Positions 54,601 to 62,793 of a DNA stretch of 64,000 bases are shown in pieces. The translations under genes and the position numbers were made by a program. The stretch comes from Phaeodactylibacter xiamenensis (GTDB lineage: Bacteria; Bacteroidota; Bacteroidia; Chitinophagales; Saprospiraceae): positions 248,001 to 312,000 of the forward strand of contig NZ_JPOS01000090.1 of NCBI RefSeq assembly GCF_000759025.1, read 5' to 3'. Below the pieces are notes generated by a model. The model was not told the DNA's origin and did not search any database. It was given only the letters and a program-made list of their open reading frames with translations. Every line of letters begins with the position of its first letter. Position 1 is the stretch's first letter.

Positions 54601-55577
54601 TCACCGTTTATAAAAGCACCTAGCAAATCGTCATTAGAGATAAAACCTAAAGATGGGGTATATTGCACTTCGCCGACCAGGCTCATTGTATATGGCCAGC
54701 TACTTCCTCCGACTACCCAGGAGACTGATTGCTGAAGTACGCCCTCTTCCAGAAGCGGCTCCAAGGACCACTCCAGGCAACTCCCGGTATAGCTATCTTC
54801 GAAGTCACCAAGAGGCAACATATCAAAATGCTCGCCCACAAGTACACTCTGGATGGGCACCGAATCTAATAAAGGCCCATTGTAGCCCTCAGTAACCGTA
54901 AGAGACAAGACCGAAGAGGCGCTATAATTATTCAAACCCTGTTCTGTAGCTGTTATCACCAGCTCTTCTGTACCTGTCCAACCCGGTAAGGGGGACAGCT
55001 CCAATAAGCTGTCTTGCAGGCTAACGATAAAGTGGTCGGAAGTGCTAACGGACCATTCGACAGGGTCATTGTCCCATTGCAACAGATACGCATTCAGATT
55101 CAGGGGCGCGAACGCCATACCCTCAAGGCGCGTAATTGCTGGCAGGCTGTCCAGGCTTATCGCCACATCTCCATCTGTATCAACAGAGATAATATACGGG
55201 TTGTCAGGGCTCCCTGTCGAGGACAAATGCTGGAAATCAAAAAGAATGGTAGCAGGATAGATTGCATCCTCTTCTGCCAGGTATACCAAAACGGTATAGG
55301 AAACGCCGCTTGGGACATCACCATAGAGTGTCATAAAATGGTATACCTCGCTGCCCCCCGGGACACTCATACTTAACCCAAGGATTTCACTCCCTTTGAC
55401 CACTGCTATTAGATCATTAGCATCATGGTAAGGCTCACCGTCTACCTCAAGTACTGCAGTCAGATTAGCAGAATAGGCATATTGGCTCGCTGCCGGTGCC
55501 TGCCAAGCCGGCGGGCCAGCCAGCAGACTAAGCGGTAAGAATACCGCCAGCAACAGGATCGCAAAAAGAAATTTCAT
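51636..55577 (-). CDS. Giant secreted multi-domain protein (1313 aa) with T9SS sorting tail
   Basis: Signal peptide ends near SLLAG (about residue 21). Two copies of a module shared with the 2311-aa neighbour lie at about 25-150 (YAYSANLTAVLEVDG) and 280-400 (YTMSLVGEVQYTPS ... LLGAFINGELRG). Then thrombospondin-3-like calcium repeats (DTDGDGLCDQLDPDPDD, about 440-490), four HYR-like repeats with paired Cys (about 690-1040; GGSNDACGLDTLFLSQT ... FGCSDVG), a LamG/CBM-like domain (about 1050-1220) and a T9SS type A tail (GLIIWPNPTAGAAVLEW ... GLPAGVYTVQCRS). Function is unknown; the parts suggest a surface adhesin or matrix protein. Cotranscribed with the 2311-aa gene upstream, 71 bases away. 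Confidence 0.87.
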   Translation of the reverse strand: MKFLFAILLLAVFLPLSLLAGPPAWQAPAASQYAYSANLTAVLEVDGEPYHDANDLIAVVKGSEILGLSMSVPGGSEVYHFMTLYGDVPSGVSYTVLVYLAEEDAIYPATILFDFQHLSSTGSPDNPYIISVDTDGDVAISLDSLPAITRLEGMAFAPLNLNAYLLQWDNDPVEWSVSTSDHFIVSLQDSLLELSPLPGWTGTEELVITATEQGLNNYSASSVLSLTVTEGYNGPLLDSVPIQSVLVGEHFDMLPLGDFEDSYTGSCLEWSLEPLLEEGVLQQSVSWVVGGSSWPYTMSLVGEVQYTPSLGFISNDDLLGAFINGELRGVASPQELGGRRVFIMQIYHTEPSANLELRYFSAALNRVFNEPATRSFISSSPLGTPDSPEILDFSPLSYTLDSQTGALSVGLRVPGWEGVEEVQFRASDCSYPAELQDTVTVLFCSGPDTDGDGLCDQLDPDPDDACNPDALNGNCDADGDGVYADADPDDGDPCNPLIEVEVLSAAGPSCPEATDGHVEIGLTTPYCSGGRFDVYLGEASLPVQQLGSGQLLPDTFRVESLGAGTYSLRIELSEAGSCTYSSSCFPFITDSLAQLVSQDSLSPALFVDAGSGALPASDTLEYFAGPEACGLSLSWQAEVSDNCTAPPLQYSVSCEGCSEMPEAAIAGSTLSLFAGIGANQLELWATDADSNSIRHTYVLMVQDTVPPHMLCTGHTIYLDEEGIGSIAVGDIDGGSNDACGLDTLFLSQTVFGCSDVGPNTVTLTAVDKNDNEAFCTATVTVLDSIAPQLLCTGQTIYLDEDGIGSIVVADIDGGSNDACGLDTLFLSRTVFGCSDVGELPVTLTGVDENGNSGTCTATIAVRDSVGPVMLCQNRTVTLSVFGTGLLSAAHVNAGSNDACGAVSLSLSQSSFDCGDVGVQSVTLTGTDVNGNSSSCEAQVTVEDLSPPSVLCSSPEVQVSYDGTYELLLSDVYAGGFDACGIDTILYDAAIYTCEDIGGTYEVQVTSIDVNGNESSCTSTVSVQQSPGLPPEWSVTGLNGSPGSATWDICTDNGTLNLWSGGYHSGSGGSPDGYLFVHQPFCASKGGLQLDLGAVSGDSYIGLSARSSLLPDAAMVGLYWNGSGLLRWEVRGADGDLREVTLLDAPNAKKIRLEYSNGTWRGRYQILGAGWLNLAAVSMPQPLGSCFEVGVGGFTVDPSGSMSGSVSKVRVVVLEQQVWSPPVTSHTSGPGNGLIIWPNPTAGAAVLEWAVPLEAGAEVRIYGPLGQLALPVQQAVAGQQQLKLDMEGLPAGVYTVQCRSAGGPGQLVRIIVCE
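53069..53456 (-). repeat. Near-identical 148-bp direct repeat inside the 1313-aa gene
   Basis: Bases 53069-53216 and 53309-53456 are nearly identical and exactly 240 bases apart, encoding successive HYR-like units. Other units of the array (around 52610 and 52860) are much more diverged. Confidence 0.85.
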
Positions 55578-55593
55578 GGCTTGTATTTTGATG

Positions 55594-55624
55594 AGCCCCT
55601 GCCTTAATACTGAAGGCAGGGGCT
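55594..55624 (-). terminator. Strong hairpin between the two giant-protein genes
   Basis: Perfect 12-pair stem, AGCCCCTGCCTT (55594-55605) with AAGGCAGGGGCT (55613-55624), seven-base loop. There is no T-run; it lies 17 bases before the start of the 1313-aa gene and 25 after the stop of the 2311-aa gene. It could stop, pause or protect the transcript. Confidence 0.6.
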
Positions 55625-55648
55625 GAAAGGTCAGTTTGTTGAATAGGT

Positions 55649-58600
55649 TTAGTGGAGCTCAAGCAGCTGACTACTGTGATGCCCTTCATGCAGCAGCATA
55701 ACCGTATAGAGCCCGGCTGGCATACCCGACAGTGATAACTGTAGCCTGTTTGCACCAGGAGCTACAGAAGCCTGTTCCTCATAAACTAACCGTCCAAGGA
55801 CATCCGTTATCCGGAGCCGGCCCTCTCCCGCTGCTGCTGCCGTAAACGCTATATTTACTTCATCGCGTGCAGGATTTGGAAAAACCCTCAAAGACAGCCC
55901 GGAAGGGTATTCATCGATATCCGATAATCCACTCAGTGTCAATATTTCCGGCGCATCAACACTTCCTTCCAGGCGATTAGAAATAAAGGTATATTCCTCA
56001 TTAATAGGATGCTCCGTTCCGGTAGCTGCATCATACCATTGGAAAGACAGAAGCTCTCCGCCTTCTGTATTCGAGTAGATCGTCAGAAACAGCAAGTAGG
56101 CATCAAGAGCTGGCACGTAGACCGGTTGATTGCTCCCCCGGACCACACCGTCGACGAACGCGCCAACCTCGTCCCCTTCCTTTAGGCAATTATCCAAAGC
56201 TTCGCTTTGCACCACCGCAATCAAATTCATGGAGTGTTCATATGCATAAGGATCTACCTCCCAGTGTCTGCCACCGGTATAGCTACGCCCTGCGATGCTC
56301 ACAGATCGCTCTGTGTTGGCACCCCCAGTCAGGTTAGACGGGTAGGACAGCTCATCCGGGAAAGAAAGATTGAGCAGATAGCCTCGCCCTGGTGCCATAA
56401 AATTAAGATTGCCTACCCAGCCAGCGCCCGCAACATACTGTGCAAAGGTTGCCTGACCCTTTATAACATCACCATTTAGTGGCGTCAGCGAAGAAAGCGC
56501 TTCATTAACACTCATACCCTGACGCGGCAGATAGCCGATCCAGTTCCAGCCAGCCTCAAGTGGCAGGCTAATACTGCCAGGGTCAACCGGCGCCCCCAAA
56601 AACTGGACTGAATCCAGCGCCTGCGAACGATACTGGTACATTGTAAGGTGGCTGACTTCTGATAATGAACCTATCCAGCTACCACCACCGGAAAAGTATT
56701 GACTGAATGCAGACTGCCCTTTAATTAAGCCGCCACCGGGCGCTGTCAGCGAGCCAAGTGCTGTATTAATCGAGGGATCGGCAAGCTCCACATTATAGGA
56801 TATCCAGTTCCAGCCCGGTACAAGCCCTACGTTGCGCTGTACCAATGCATTGGTCTGCAGAGACTGCGGAGAAAGAGGCGTACCAATGAGCCCATCAGCT
56901 TCAAAATCAAAACTTTCAAGGATATCTCCATACAACAGGCAACCCGAGGCATCCCAAACCTGAAAACTGATCATCCCTGGCTCCAGCTCATTACTGAATA
57001 TAGTCAGGAATACAAGGTGCCGGTCAAGTTCTTCGGCAGCCTCCACATAACCAAAACCTGCTAGTTGACCATTGATGAAAGCCCCAACCATGTCCATTTT
57101 ATCAGCTGAAACCTCACCTTCTATATCCAGCTCCAGCGTCATGTTCATAGAATAGGTAAAATCTGCCGGATTAATAAACCAGGATGGTCCCGGGCAGGTC
57201 ACCCGCAGCTGAACGTCTAAAGGCTCCTCTCCTTCACTGGTAGACATGATCAATTCATGCTCATAAATTTGTGCGACCAGCTCGGCAGGAAACTCAAAGG
57301 TAATTTCCACAGAAGAGCCGGGCTGAACTGTACCAGTATTTGGGTAGACTTCCATCCAGTCCGGTACATTACCAATGGTATAATCCATAGCAAAACCGCC
57401 TTGATTCCGGATCAGGCGTGTAACAGAGAGCGATTCGCCCTCTTGCATAGCTTCCACGACCGGACCGCCTGCCCAGTAGAGCGTTGAGCGATTCACCAAA
57501 AACTCCCATACCGCAGGTTCTTCCAGTTCATTACCAACCAGGTCTTTGATGGCTTCGACCTGTACGCGGAGTACACGGTTTTCGATAAACTGGTTAGGCA
57601 CATTCGGTACGACAATGATCTTATCCTCATTACAGGTAATAATGGCATCTACCAGCTGTCCGGTCGTAGCATCGTAAAGACCAAGGTTGTTGTTGTTGAT
57701 ATTTGTACCGATGCCATCTGCCTGGAAGACTTCATTGCAGTTGATCCGCTTGGTGAAGGTGATGGAAATTTCGTCGCCCGGGCTAAGTACCTGATCTGCT
57801 GGTTGTGGGGTCCCAAAAACTTCAGGTGGGCGCGTTTCCTTCCGGCCTTTGATCACTCTGGAAATACCTGGATTTAGAGAGCCGTCGAAACACTGAGTAA
57901 TAGCCCGTATTTCGTATGGGCCGTCCACCAGTTCAGTCATATCCCATTGTACAATTTTAAAGACAGGGGCGTTCGCAAATTCCGAAGCTGGCAGCTCTTC
58001 GATGTTGATCCATGCACCATCGCCTCCGGTACGGCGGTACTGTACGCGCACCAGTTCCAGATCCGGGTCATCATTGATATAATCATTGAGTGTAATGGAC
58101 ATAATGTTGCCGTCATCGGGCGTCATTACCCAATCCTGCAGCGGAAAACTGATATCGATGGGGCTGCAGGGTTCAAGGTATTCGACATCTATCCGAAACT
58201 CTTTGTAGAATTTTGTCAGGTCGCTGGTCTGATACTGACCCTGAGTCTCCGAAGCATCCGGGTCCTGTGCAGCAGAAAGATCATAGCCAACATCAAAGGA
58301 ATGCTCCCACTGACAACCTGATGCGATAAAAACACCCATATCTTCATAAACATATTCCTCCGGCCCACGCTCAATAGCAAAAAGGAGATCGACCGATTCT
58401 CCGGGGAAGAGCTGAAACTCAAATGGTGCTGCGGTGACGTCTCCTCCACTCAGGCTAAAAGCAGCGCCATTGGGGTTGGAATCAGGTACCAGACCGACCA
58501 GGAAGACGGAAGGGTCATTACTTACACCTTCAGCCCCTCCAGTATTTGCTGCAGTCACCTCAAAGATAGCAAGATCATTTTCCGGTACATTGATGGCGCT

Positions 58601-61600
58601 CAGCTGATTGATCGAGAAGGATACCTCCTCACGGTTAAGCGTTCCAGGCTCCCATGGGCATTTAGATTCTCCGCTTTTCAGCTTAAATACGGGAGTACCG
58701 AATATAGGATCATCTGCAATATCAATCGTAAAATTGTCATTCAGATCGTCATCGGCCAAGGTGAAGCTCACCTCCCGGGAAGTTTCTTCACTGGTTGTTG
58801 TACTGAATTCTTCGCCTCCTCCTATTGTAAAGCCCATACTCACAGTAGTCCCAACTTCAAAGATTTCAAAACCAAGTGTGGTATTATAGCCTGCTTCCCA
58901 TGCAAATTCGAAGGCAAATTCCGTTTCTACACTTTCTACAGTGGTGATCGTCTCTGAATACTCCGTAAGACCGTCAAATGTGATATTCTCCCGAAACTTA
59001 GCTGCATCTTTCAGCTCTTGGTTATATGTCAGAATGTTTTCCCATGCCTTGGCAGATGTGGTGTCTCCAATAAGCAACAGAGAGGGAATCACATCCTTTT
59101 TGATCTGCCACTCACTGTATACATACTTTGTGCCGAACCCTTCCGGCCAAACCCTGAGGTTGTTATCCAGGAAGAATTCACAGTTCTCCGGATCATACTT
59201 GAGCACATCGGTAGAGCTGAATTCAAAATTAACTGCTGCTCCGACGTACACATCTGCATCTCCATACAGGATATTGTCAGCACTGGAGGTACTGTAACTC
59301 TTGTCAACAGTGACACAAAGCTCCGAAGAATTAGTCTCTGTAGTTCCTGCACTTATCGAAGCGGTAATATCTACTTCCGCAATTTGCTCAGTCTCTGTAA
59401 TTACCCCTCCAAATGGAGTGCCTGCATAAGTGGTAACTTTAGCCCCTAAGTCAATGTTGGTTTCAAGGTTGTTTTCAGTGTTAAAAAGCGTTGCATTCGA
59501 CCAGTTAGTGCAAGTCGTGGACCCTTCCGCCACACTTGCAAAAGAGCCATCGCCCGGAGGGTCCCGAAGAATTAGGAGCGGCATAGCCGGCGAAGCTGTA
59601 GTGAAGGTAGACTCCCGGGATTTTTCGCCGATGATCACCACCTCTGCGATCTCTGTGGCCTGGGAACCATCTACCTCTGCGGTGACCTGAAGGATCTTAG
59701 TATATGGCGGAACGATATTGGGAATACCGGCAAAGTACCTCAGCGGATAAGTCGAAGTATCGGATTGGATCTCATACTCATCGGCATCCGCAATTTCATT
59801 GTTGATAATCAGATTAAAACTATCCAGGTAGCAGTCTCCTCCATCATAGCGTTCAAAAACCCGGATGTCTGTCGTGTACTCCCGGTAATTATTGGTTGGC
59901 ATTGACTGCTCAATGAAAGCCACGCCACTGCCCGGGCAGCCCGTTTCCGGAAAGGGGGCTATTTCAACATTAGGGGGTGCGACATAGATGAAGTCTATCG
60001 TATCGGCTTCGATCAACCGCAGGTCAGTCTCCTGCCCTCCCTGAAGCTGAAAGTAATCATAAATGACATTGTTGGAGTGCTGGGTCACGGAAACTGCCAT
60101 AGGCACCGGGGGTAGGTTATTAAAGCTAAAGTTACCTGCCGGATTATCAATCGTAATTTCCTGGCTGTAACAGCCATTAAGAGCAGCTGCCTTAACTTTG
60201 ACTACGGCTCCGTCGGGAATAACGCTCAGGCGGCAGTCGCCCCCTGCCATCTGTCCCCGTATTTGCCGCTTGGTCTGATTCTGGAAGAGCACGCCGCCGA
60301 TCGGGCTGATGAGCCGCCGCGCTTCAAAGAAGCCGGGGCTGAAAAGGTGCTCATCGTAAACCGGTGTAAGGACAACGTTACTGCCTGGCTCAAAATCAGC
60401 CACAAACCGCCCTTCTTCATCGGTGAAAATCCGGGGGAAATAGGATGACCCGTTGACAAGAATTTCCACGCTGTCCTGAAAGCAGAAGGTATCCTCAAAA
60501 CGAATCACTCCCGCGATCGTAACGGTCGAGTTGTTCACAAAATCTACATTGCCTACCGCTGTTGCGCTTGGGTTGATATTGACTACCCTTACGTTTGGCT
60601 GAAAAGCATTGGGAGTAGCCTCCTGCCGGAAGGCAATAATGGAAAAGGAGCCGTTTATCAGCTGCCCTTCTCCGCTCATCTGCGGGCCGAAATCAAAGAT
60701 GGACGTGCCCCCCCCTTCATCGAGCGGGAAGTAACTGAGCAAGTTCGGATTGCCTACATCTGTACCCGCACTCTGTACCGGAGAGGCATTGAGTTGAATG
60801 ACCGGCAGGGTTAGGGTCGTATCGTAGAAAGCCACTTCATCAATAAGGCCGGTAAAGAAGTCCTGAGCAGGCGCACTTCGGGCGGCAAGCTGCCAGGGGC
60901 TACCTGTCCAGTCTCCGGTAAGGTTGGCAAACGGGATATCGCCCTGAGGCTCCCCATCGAGGTAATAGCTGACGGTAGCGGTGCCAGTGTTGAGCCCCAA
61001 AGAGAGATGCTGGTAGCGGGAGGCCGCTGGCCCCAGCACCTGAGTCTGCCCGTTAATGGTCAGCTTGTAGGTTGCATCTTCCAGCCAGAGTTCAAAGTCT
61101 CCCTCTCCTTTGCTCAGCAGAGTCTGCCGGGCGTTCATCTCAAAGGGGTGTACCAGAATTTCCACGGTGGCCGTATCCGGCAGGTCGAAATCCGTAAGAG
61201 TAGCATAGGCTTCGTAAGCTGCGTTGAACTCCAGAGCGTAGTGGCTGTAGAAGTTCTTTACCGGGCGGGCAGTAAAGGTTTGTTCCTCGCTGTAGTTGAC
61301 GCCCTCTACTACGTAAAAGCCTCCCTCGTCGGTAAAGCCTGCGTTTTTCAGGTCCGGGGTGTCTCCATCAAATTGTGCGCCGTAGATCAGCGCATCCATA
61401 CTGTTATCCGTGAGGTCAAAGACTTTGTTGCCCAGCCCTTCGTCAAACTTCCAGTAAGCAACCAGGCCCTCGGCAGCCTTGGATACGGTCAGATCCTTTG
61501 TCAGAAAGATGTCAGTACTATTGAGTGGCATGTTGTAAAGCCGTACATCATCAATTTTGCCGGAGAAGAACCCGTCGTTATCGCGGCGGCTGCCAATGGT

Positions 61601-62584
61601 GAACCGGGCGGGCCGGCTATCAATGCTGGCAGGCGTGGAAGTGGCGTAGCGCCCGTCCACATAGAGCAGCATGGTGCTGCCGTTGTACACCACAGACACC
61701 TGATGCCATGCATTAGGGTCTTCTTCAAATTCGTAAGCTATGGTCGTGGCCATACTCCCATCGCCAATACCGGCTACGATGCCTTTGCCCTGCCCGGCGG
61801 GGAGGGTGTGCAGCCAAAAGTTACGGTTCATGTCGCTGCCGAAGTCTACGATACCGCTACCATCATTGCCGTCGCCGATTTGCACGAAAGCCGACAGCGT
61901 CCACATATTAGCAGGCAGGGCTTCGTGGTAATCGATACAGAGATTGTCGTTTGCGCCGTCGAACCGCAGAGAACGGCCGATCGTAGGCGTTAGCGTCACA
62001 TAGGCATTGGCCACCGGGTTGCCAGAGAAGGACTCGAGCTTGCCGGTAACGGTACCATTGGGGTTGACAAATCCAACGGCATGTCCCCGCGCCCCGTTGC
62101 CAAACTGATTACGGCCGTAAACGCTGTACTCGTAGAATTCGCCAGCCTGAACATTAAAGTCGATATACTGCGACACACCTGACTCGACTTCCCCCAGAAA
62201 AGCGCCGTCCCGAAGGATGACATAACCATCGGAGGGGGCTGCGCTGAGGGGGTCAATTTCCCATTCCAGCAGTACCCGGTCAGGGAAGTCGCCCTGCGAG
62301 GCAAGTGTTACCGGTGCAGTAGGTGGCATATACAAGCGGGCCCAGAAACCATGCTCCATTGTCCGCTGCTGAGACTGGTAGCGGGCAGTAAGGGGCTGCC
62401 CCACTGTGAAATCCTGTTTGGTGTTGAGGTTGAATGCATTGGTTACACTACCGAAGTTAAAATTGACCGTACCCTGTGCAACCTCCAGGTTTTCAGCCGG
62501 GTTGCAAACGGTATCCAATTGAGAACGGGCGGGGGAGGCCAGCAAAAGGCACAGCCATCCCGTAAGCAAGATGTATCTTAGCAT
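55649..62584 (-). CDS. Giant secreted LamG-domain protein (2311 aa) with T9SS sorting tail
   Basis: Signal peptide (about 1-22). A carboxypeptidase-regulatory-like unit (about 180-205) is followed by two LamG/concanavalin-like domains (about 205-375 and 450-600). The middle (about 640-1500) has few known domains: a motif LLILRDPPGDGS at about 1005 and a Ser/Thr/Glu-rich strand region at about 1190-1320. An SbsA/Big_5-like domain (about 1600-1700) and a BACON-like domain (about 1705-1800) come next. Then two copies of the shared module (about 1805-1910 and 2108-2220) flank two GWNWI repeats (about 1925 and 2018), and a T9SS type A tail (about 2225-2311). No enzyme motif. Likely an extracellular fibre or adhesin. 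Confidence 0.87.
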   Translation of the reverse strand: MLRYILLTGWLCLLLASPARSQLDTVCNPAENLEVAQGTVNFNFGSVTNAFNLNTKQDFTVGQPLTARYQSQQRTMEHGFWARLYMPPTAPVTLASQGDFPDRVLLEWEIDPLSAAPSDGYVILRDGAFLGEVESGVSQYIDFNVQAGEFYEYSVYGRNQFGNGARGHAVGFVNPNGTVTGKLESFSGNPVANAYVTLTPTIGRSLRFDGANDNLCIDYHEALPANMWTLSAFVQIGDGNDGSGIVDFGSDMNRNFWLHTLPAGQGKGIVAGIGDGSMATTIAYEFEEDPNAWHQVSVVYNGSTMLLYVDGRYATSTPASIDSRPARFTIGSRRDNDGFFSGKIDDVRLYNMPLNSTDIFLTKDLTVSKAAEGLVAYWKFDEGLGNKVFDLTDNSMDALIYGAQFDGDTPDLKNAGFTDEGGFYVVEGVNYSEEQTFTARPVKNFYSHYALEFNAAYEAYATLTDFDLPDTATVEILVHPFEMNARQTLLSKGEGDFELWLEDATYKLTINGQTQVLGPAASRYQHLSLGLNTGTATVSYYLDGEPQGDIPFANLTGDWTGSPWQLAARSAPAQDFFTGLIDEVAFYDTTLTLPVIQLNASPVQSAGTDVGNPNLLSYFPLDEGGGTSIFDFGPQMSGEGQLINGSFSIIAFRQEATPNAFQPNVRVVNINPSATAVGNVDFVNNSTVTIAGVIRFEDTFCFQDSVEILVNGSSYFPRIFTDEEGRFVADFEPGSNVVLTPVYDEHLFSPGFFEARRLISPIGGVLFQNQTKRQIRGQMAGGDCRLSVIPDGAVVKVKAAALNGCYSQEITIDNPAGNFSFNNLPPVPMAVSVTQHSNNVIYDYFQLQGGQETDLRLIEADTIDFIYVAPPNVEIAPFPETGCPGSGVAFIEQSMPTNNYREYTTDIRVFERYDGGDCYLDSFNLIINNEIADADEYEIQSDTSTYPLRYFAGIPNIVPPYTKILQVTAEVDGSQATEIAEVVIIGEKSRESTFTTASPAMPLLILRDPPGDGSFASVAEGSTTCTNWSNATLFNTENNLETNIDLGAKVTTYAGTPFGGVITETEQIAEVDITASISAGTTETNSSELCVTVDKSYSTSSADNILYGDADVYVGAAVNFEFSSTDVLKYDPENCEFFLDNNLRVWPEGFGTKYVYSEWQIKKDVIPSLLLIGDTTSAKAWENILTYNQELKDAAKFRENITFDGLTEYSETITTVESVETEFAFEFAWEAGYNTTLGFEIFEVGTTVSMGFTIGGGEEFSTTTSEETSREVSFTLADDDLNDNFTIDIADDPIFGTPVFKLKSGESKCPWEPGTLNREEVSFSINQLSAINVPENDLAIFEVTAANTGGAEGVSNDPSVFLVGLVPDSNPNGAAFSLSGGDVTAAPFEFQLFPGESVDLLFAIERGPEEYVYEDMGVFIASGCQWEHSFDVGYDLSAAQDPDASETQGQYQTSDLTKFYKEFRIDVEYLEPCSPIDISFPLQDWVMTPDDGNIMSITLNDYINDDPDLELVRVQYRRTGGDGAWINIEELPASEFANAPVFKIVQWDMTELVDGPYEIRAITQCFDGSLNPGISRVIKGRKETRPPEVFGTPQPADQVLSPGDEISITFTKRINCNEVFQADGIGTNINNNNLGLYDATTGQLVDAIITCNEDKIIVVPNVPNQFIENRVLRVQVEAIKDLVGNELEEPAVWEFLVNRSTLYWAGGPVVEAMQEGESLSVTRLIRNQGGFAMDYTIGNVPDWMEVYPNTGTVQPGSSVEITFEFPAELVAQIYEHELIMSTSEGEEPLDVQLRVTCPGPSWFINPADFTYSMNMTLELDIEGEVSADKMDMVGAFINGQLAGFGYVEAAEELDRHLVFLTIFSNELEPGMISFQVWDASGCLLYGDILESFDFEADGLIGTPLSPQSLQTNALVQRNVGLVPGWNWISYNVELADPSINTALGSLTAPGGGLIKGQSAFSQYFSGGGSWIGSLSEVSHLTMYQYRSQALDSVQFLGAPVDPGSISLPLEAGWNWIGYLPRQGMSVNEALSSLTPLNGDVIKGQATFAQYVAGAGWVGNLNFMAPGRGYLLNLSFPDELSYPSNLTGGANTERSVSIAGRSYTGGRHWEVDPYAYEHSMNLIAVVQSEALDNCLKEGDEVGAFVDGVVRGSNQPVYVPALDAYLLFLTIYSNTEGGELLSFQWYDAATGTEHPINEEYTFISNRLEGSVDAPEILTLSGLSDIDEYPSGLSLRVFPNPARDEVNIAFTAAAAGEGRLRITDVLGRLVYEEQASVAPGANRLQLSLSGMPAGLYTVMLLHEGHHSSQLLELH

Positions 62585-62625
62585 TACATTTATTTTTTTG
62601 GTGGGATATAATTAGCGCTGTAGGC

Positions 62626-62793
62626 CTAGTACACTGTGTATTAAGTTAGTGAGTATTTTGAACGAGGGTATTTTTTTCTCAATCAAGGCGCTGCGGAGTC
62701 TCGTAGCCTAAGCTACGAAGGTGAGCACGCAACGATGAGTGAGGGAAAAAGAGCCCTTCAAAATGCTTAAAAATTTATTACACAGTGTACTAG
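62626..62793. repeat. Palindromic intercistronic element, copy 2
   Basis: 168 bases with perfect 15-base inverted ends, CTAGTACACTGTGTA (62626-62640) and its complement (62779-62793), and a central perfect hairpin TCGTAGC/GCTACGA (62701-62707 with 62712-62718). The intermediate arms also pair imperfectly. The core matches the element at 22492-22654 read on the other strand. The stop codon of the collar-domain gene (62790-62792) is inside the right arm. Confidence 0.75.

Noticed and set aside
61007-61993. 328-codon open frame on the plus strand
   Set aside because: Antisense to the LamG domains of the 2311-aa protein, with no signal of its own.
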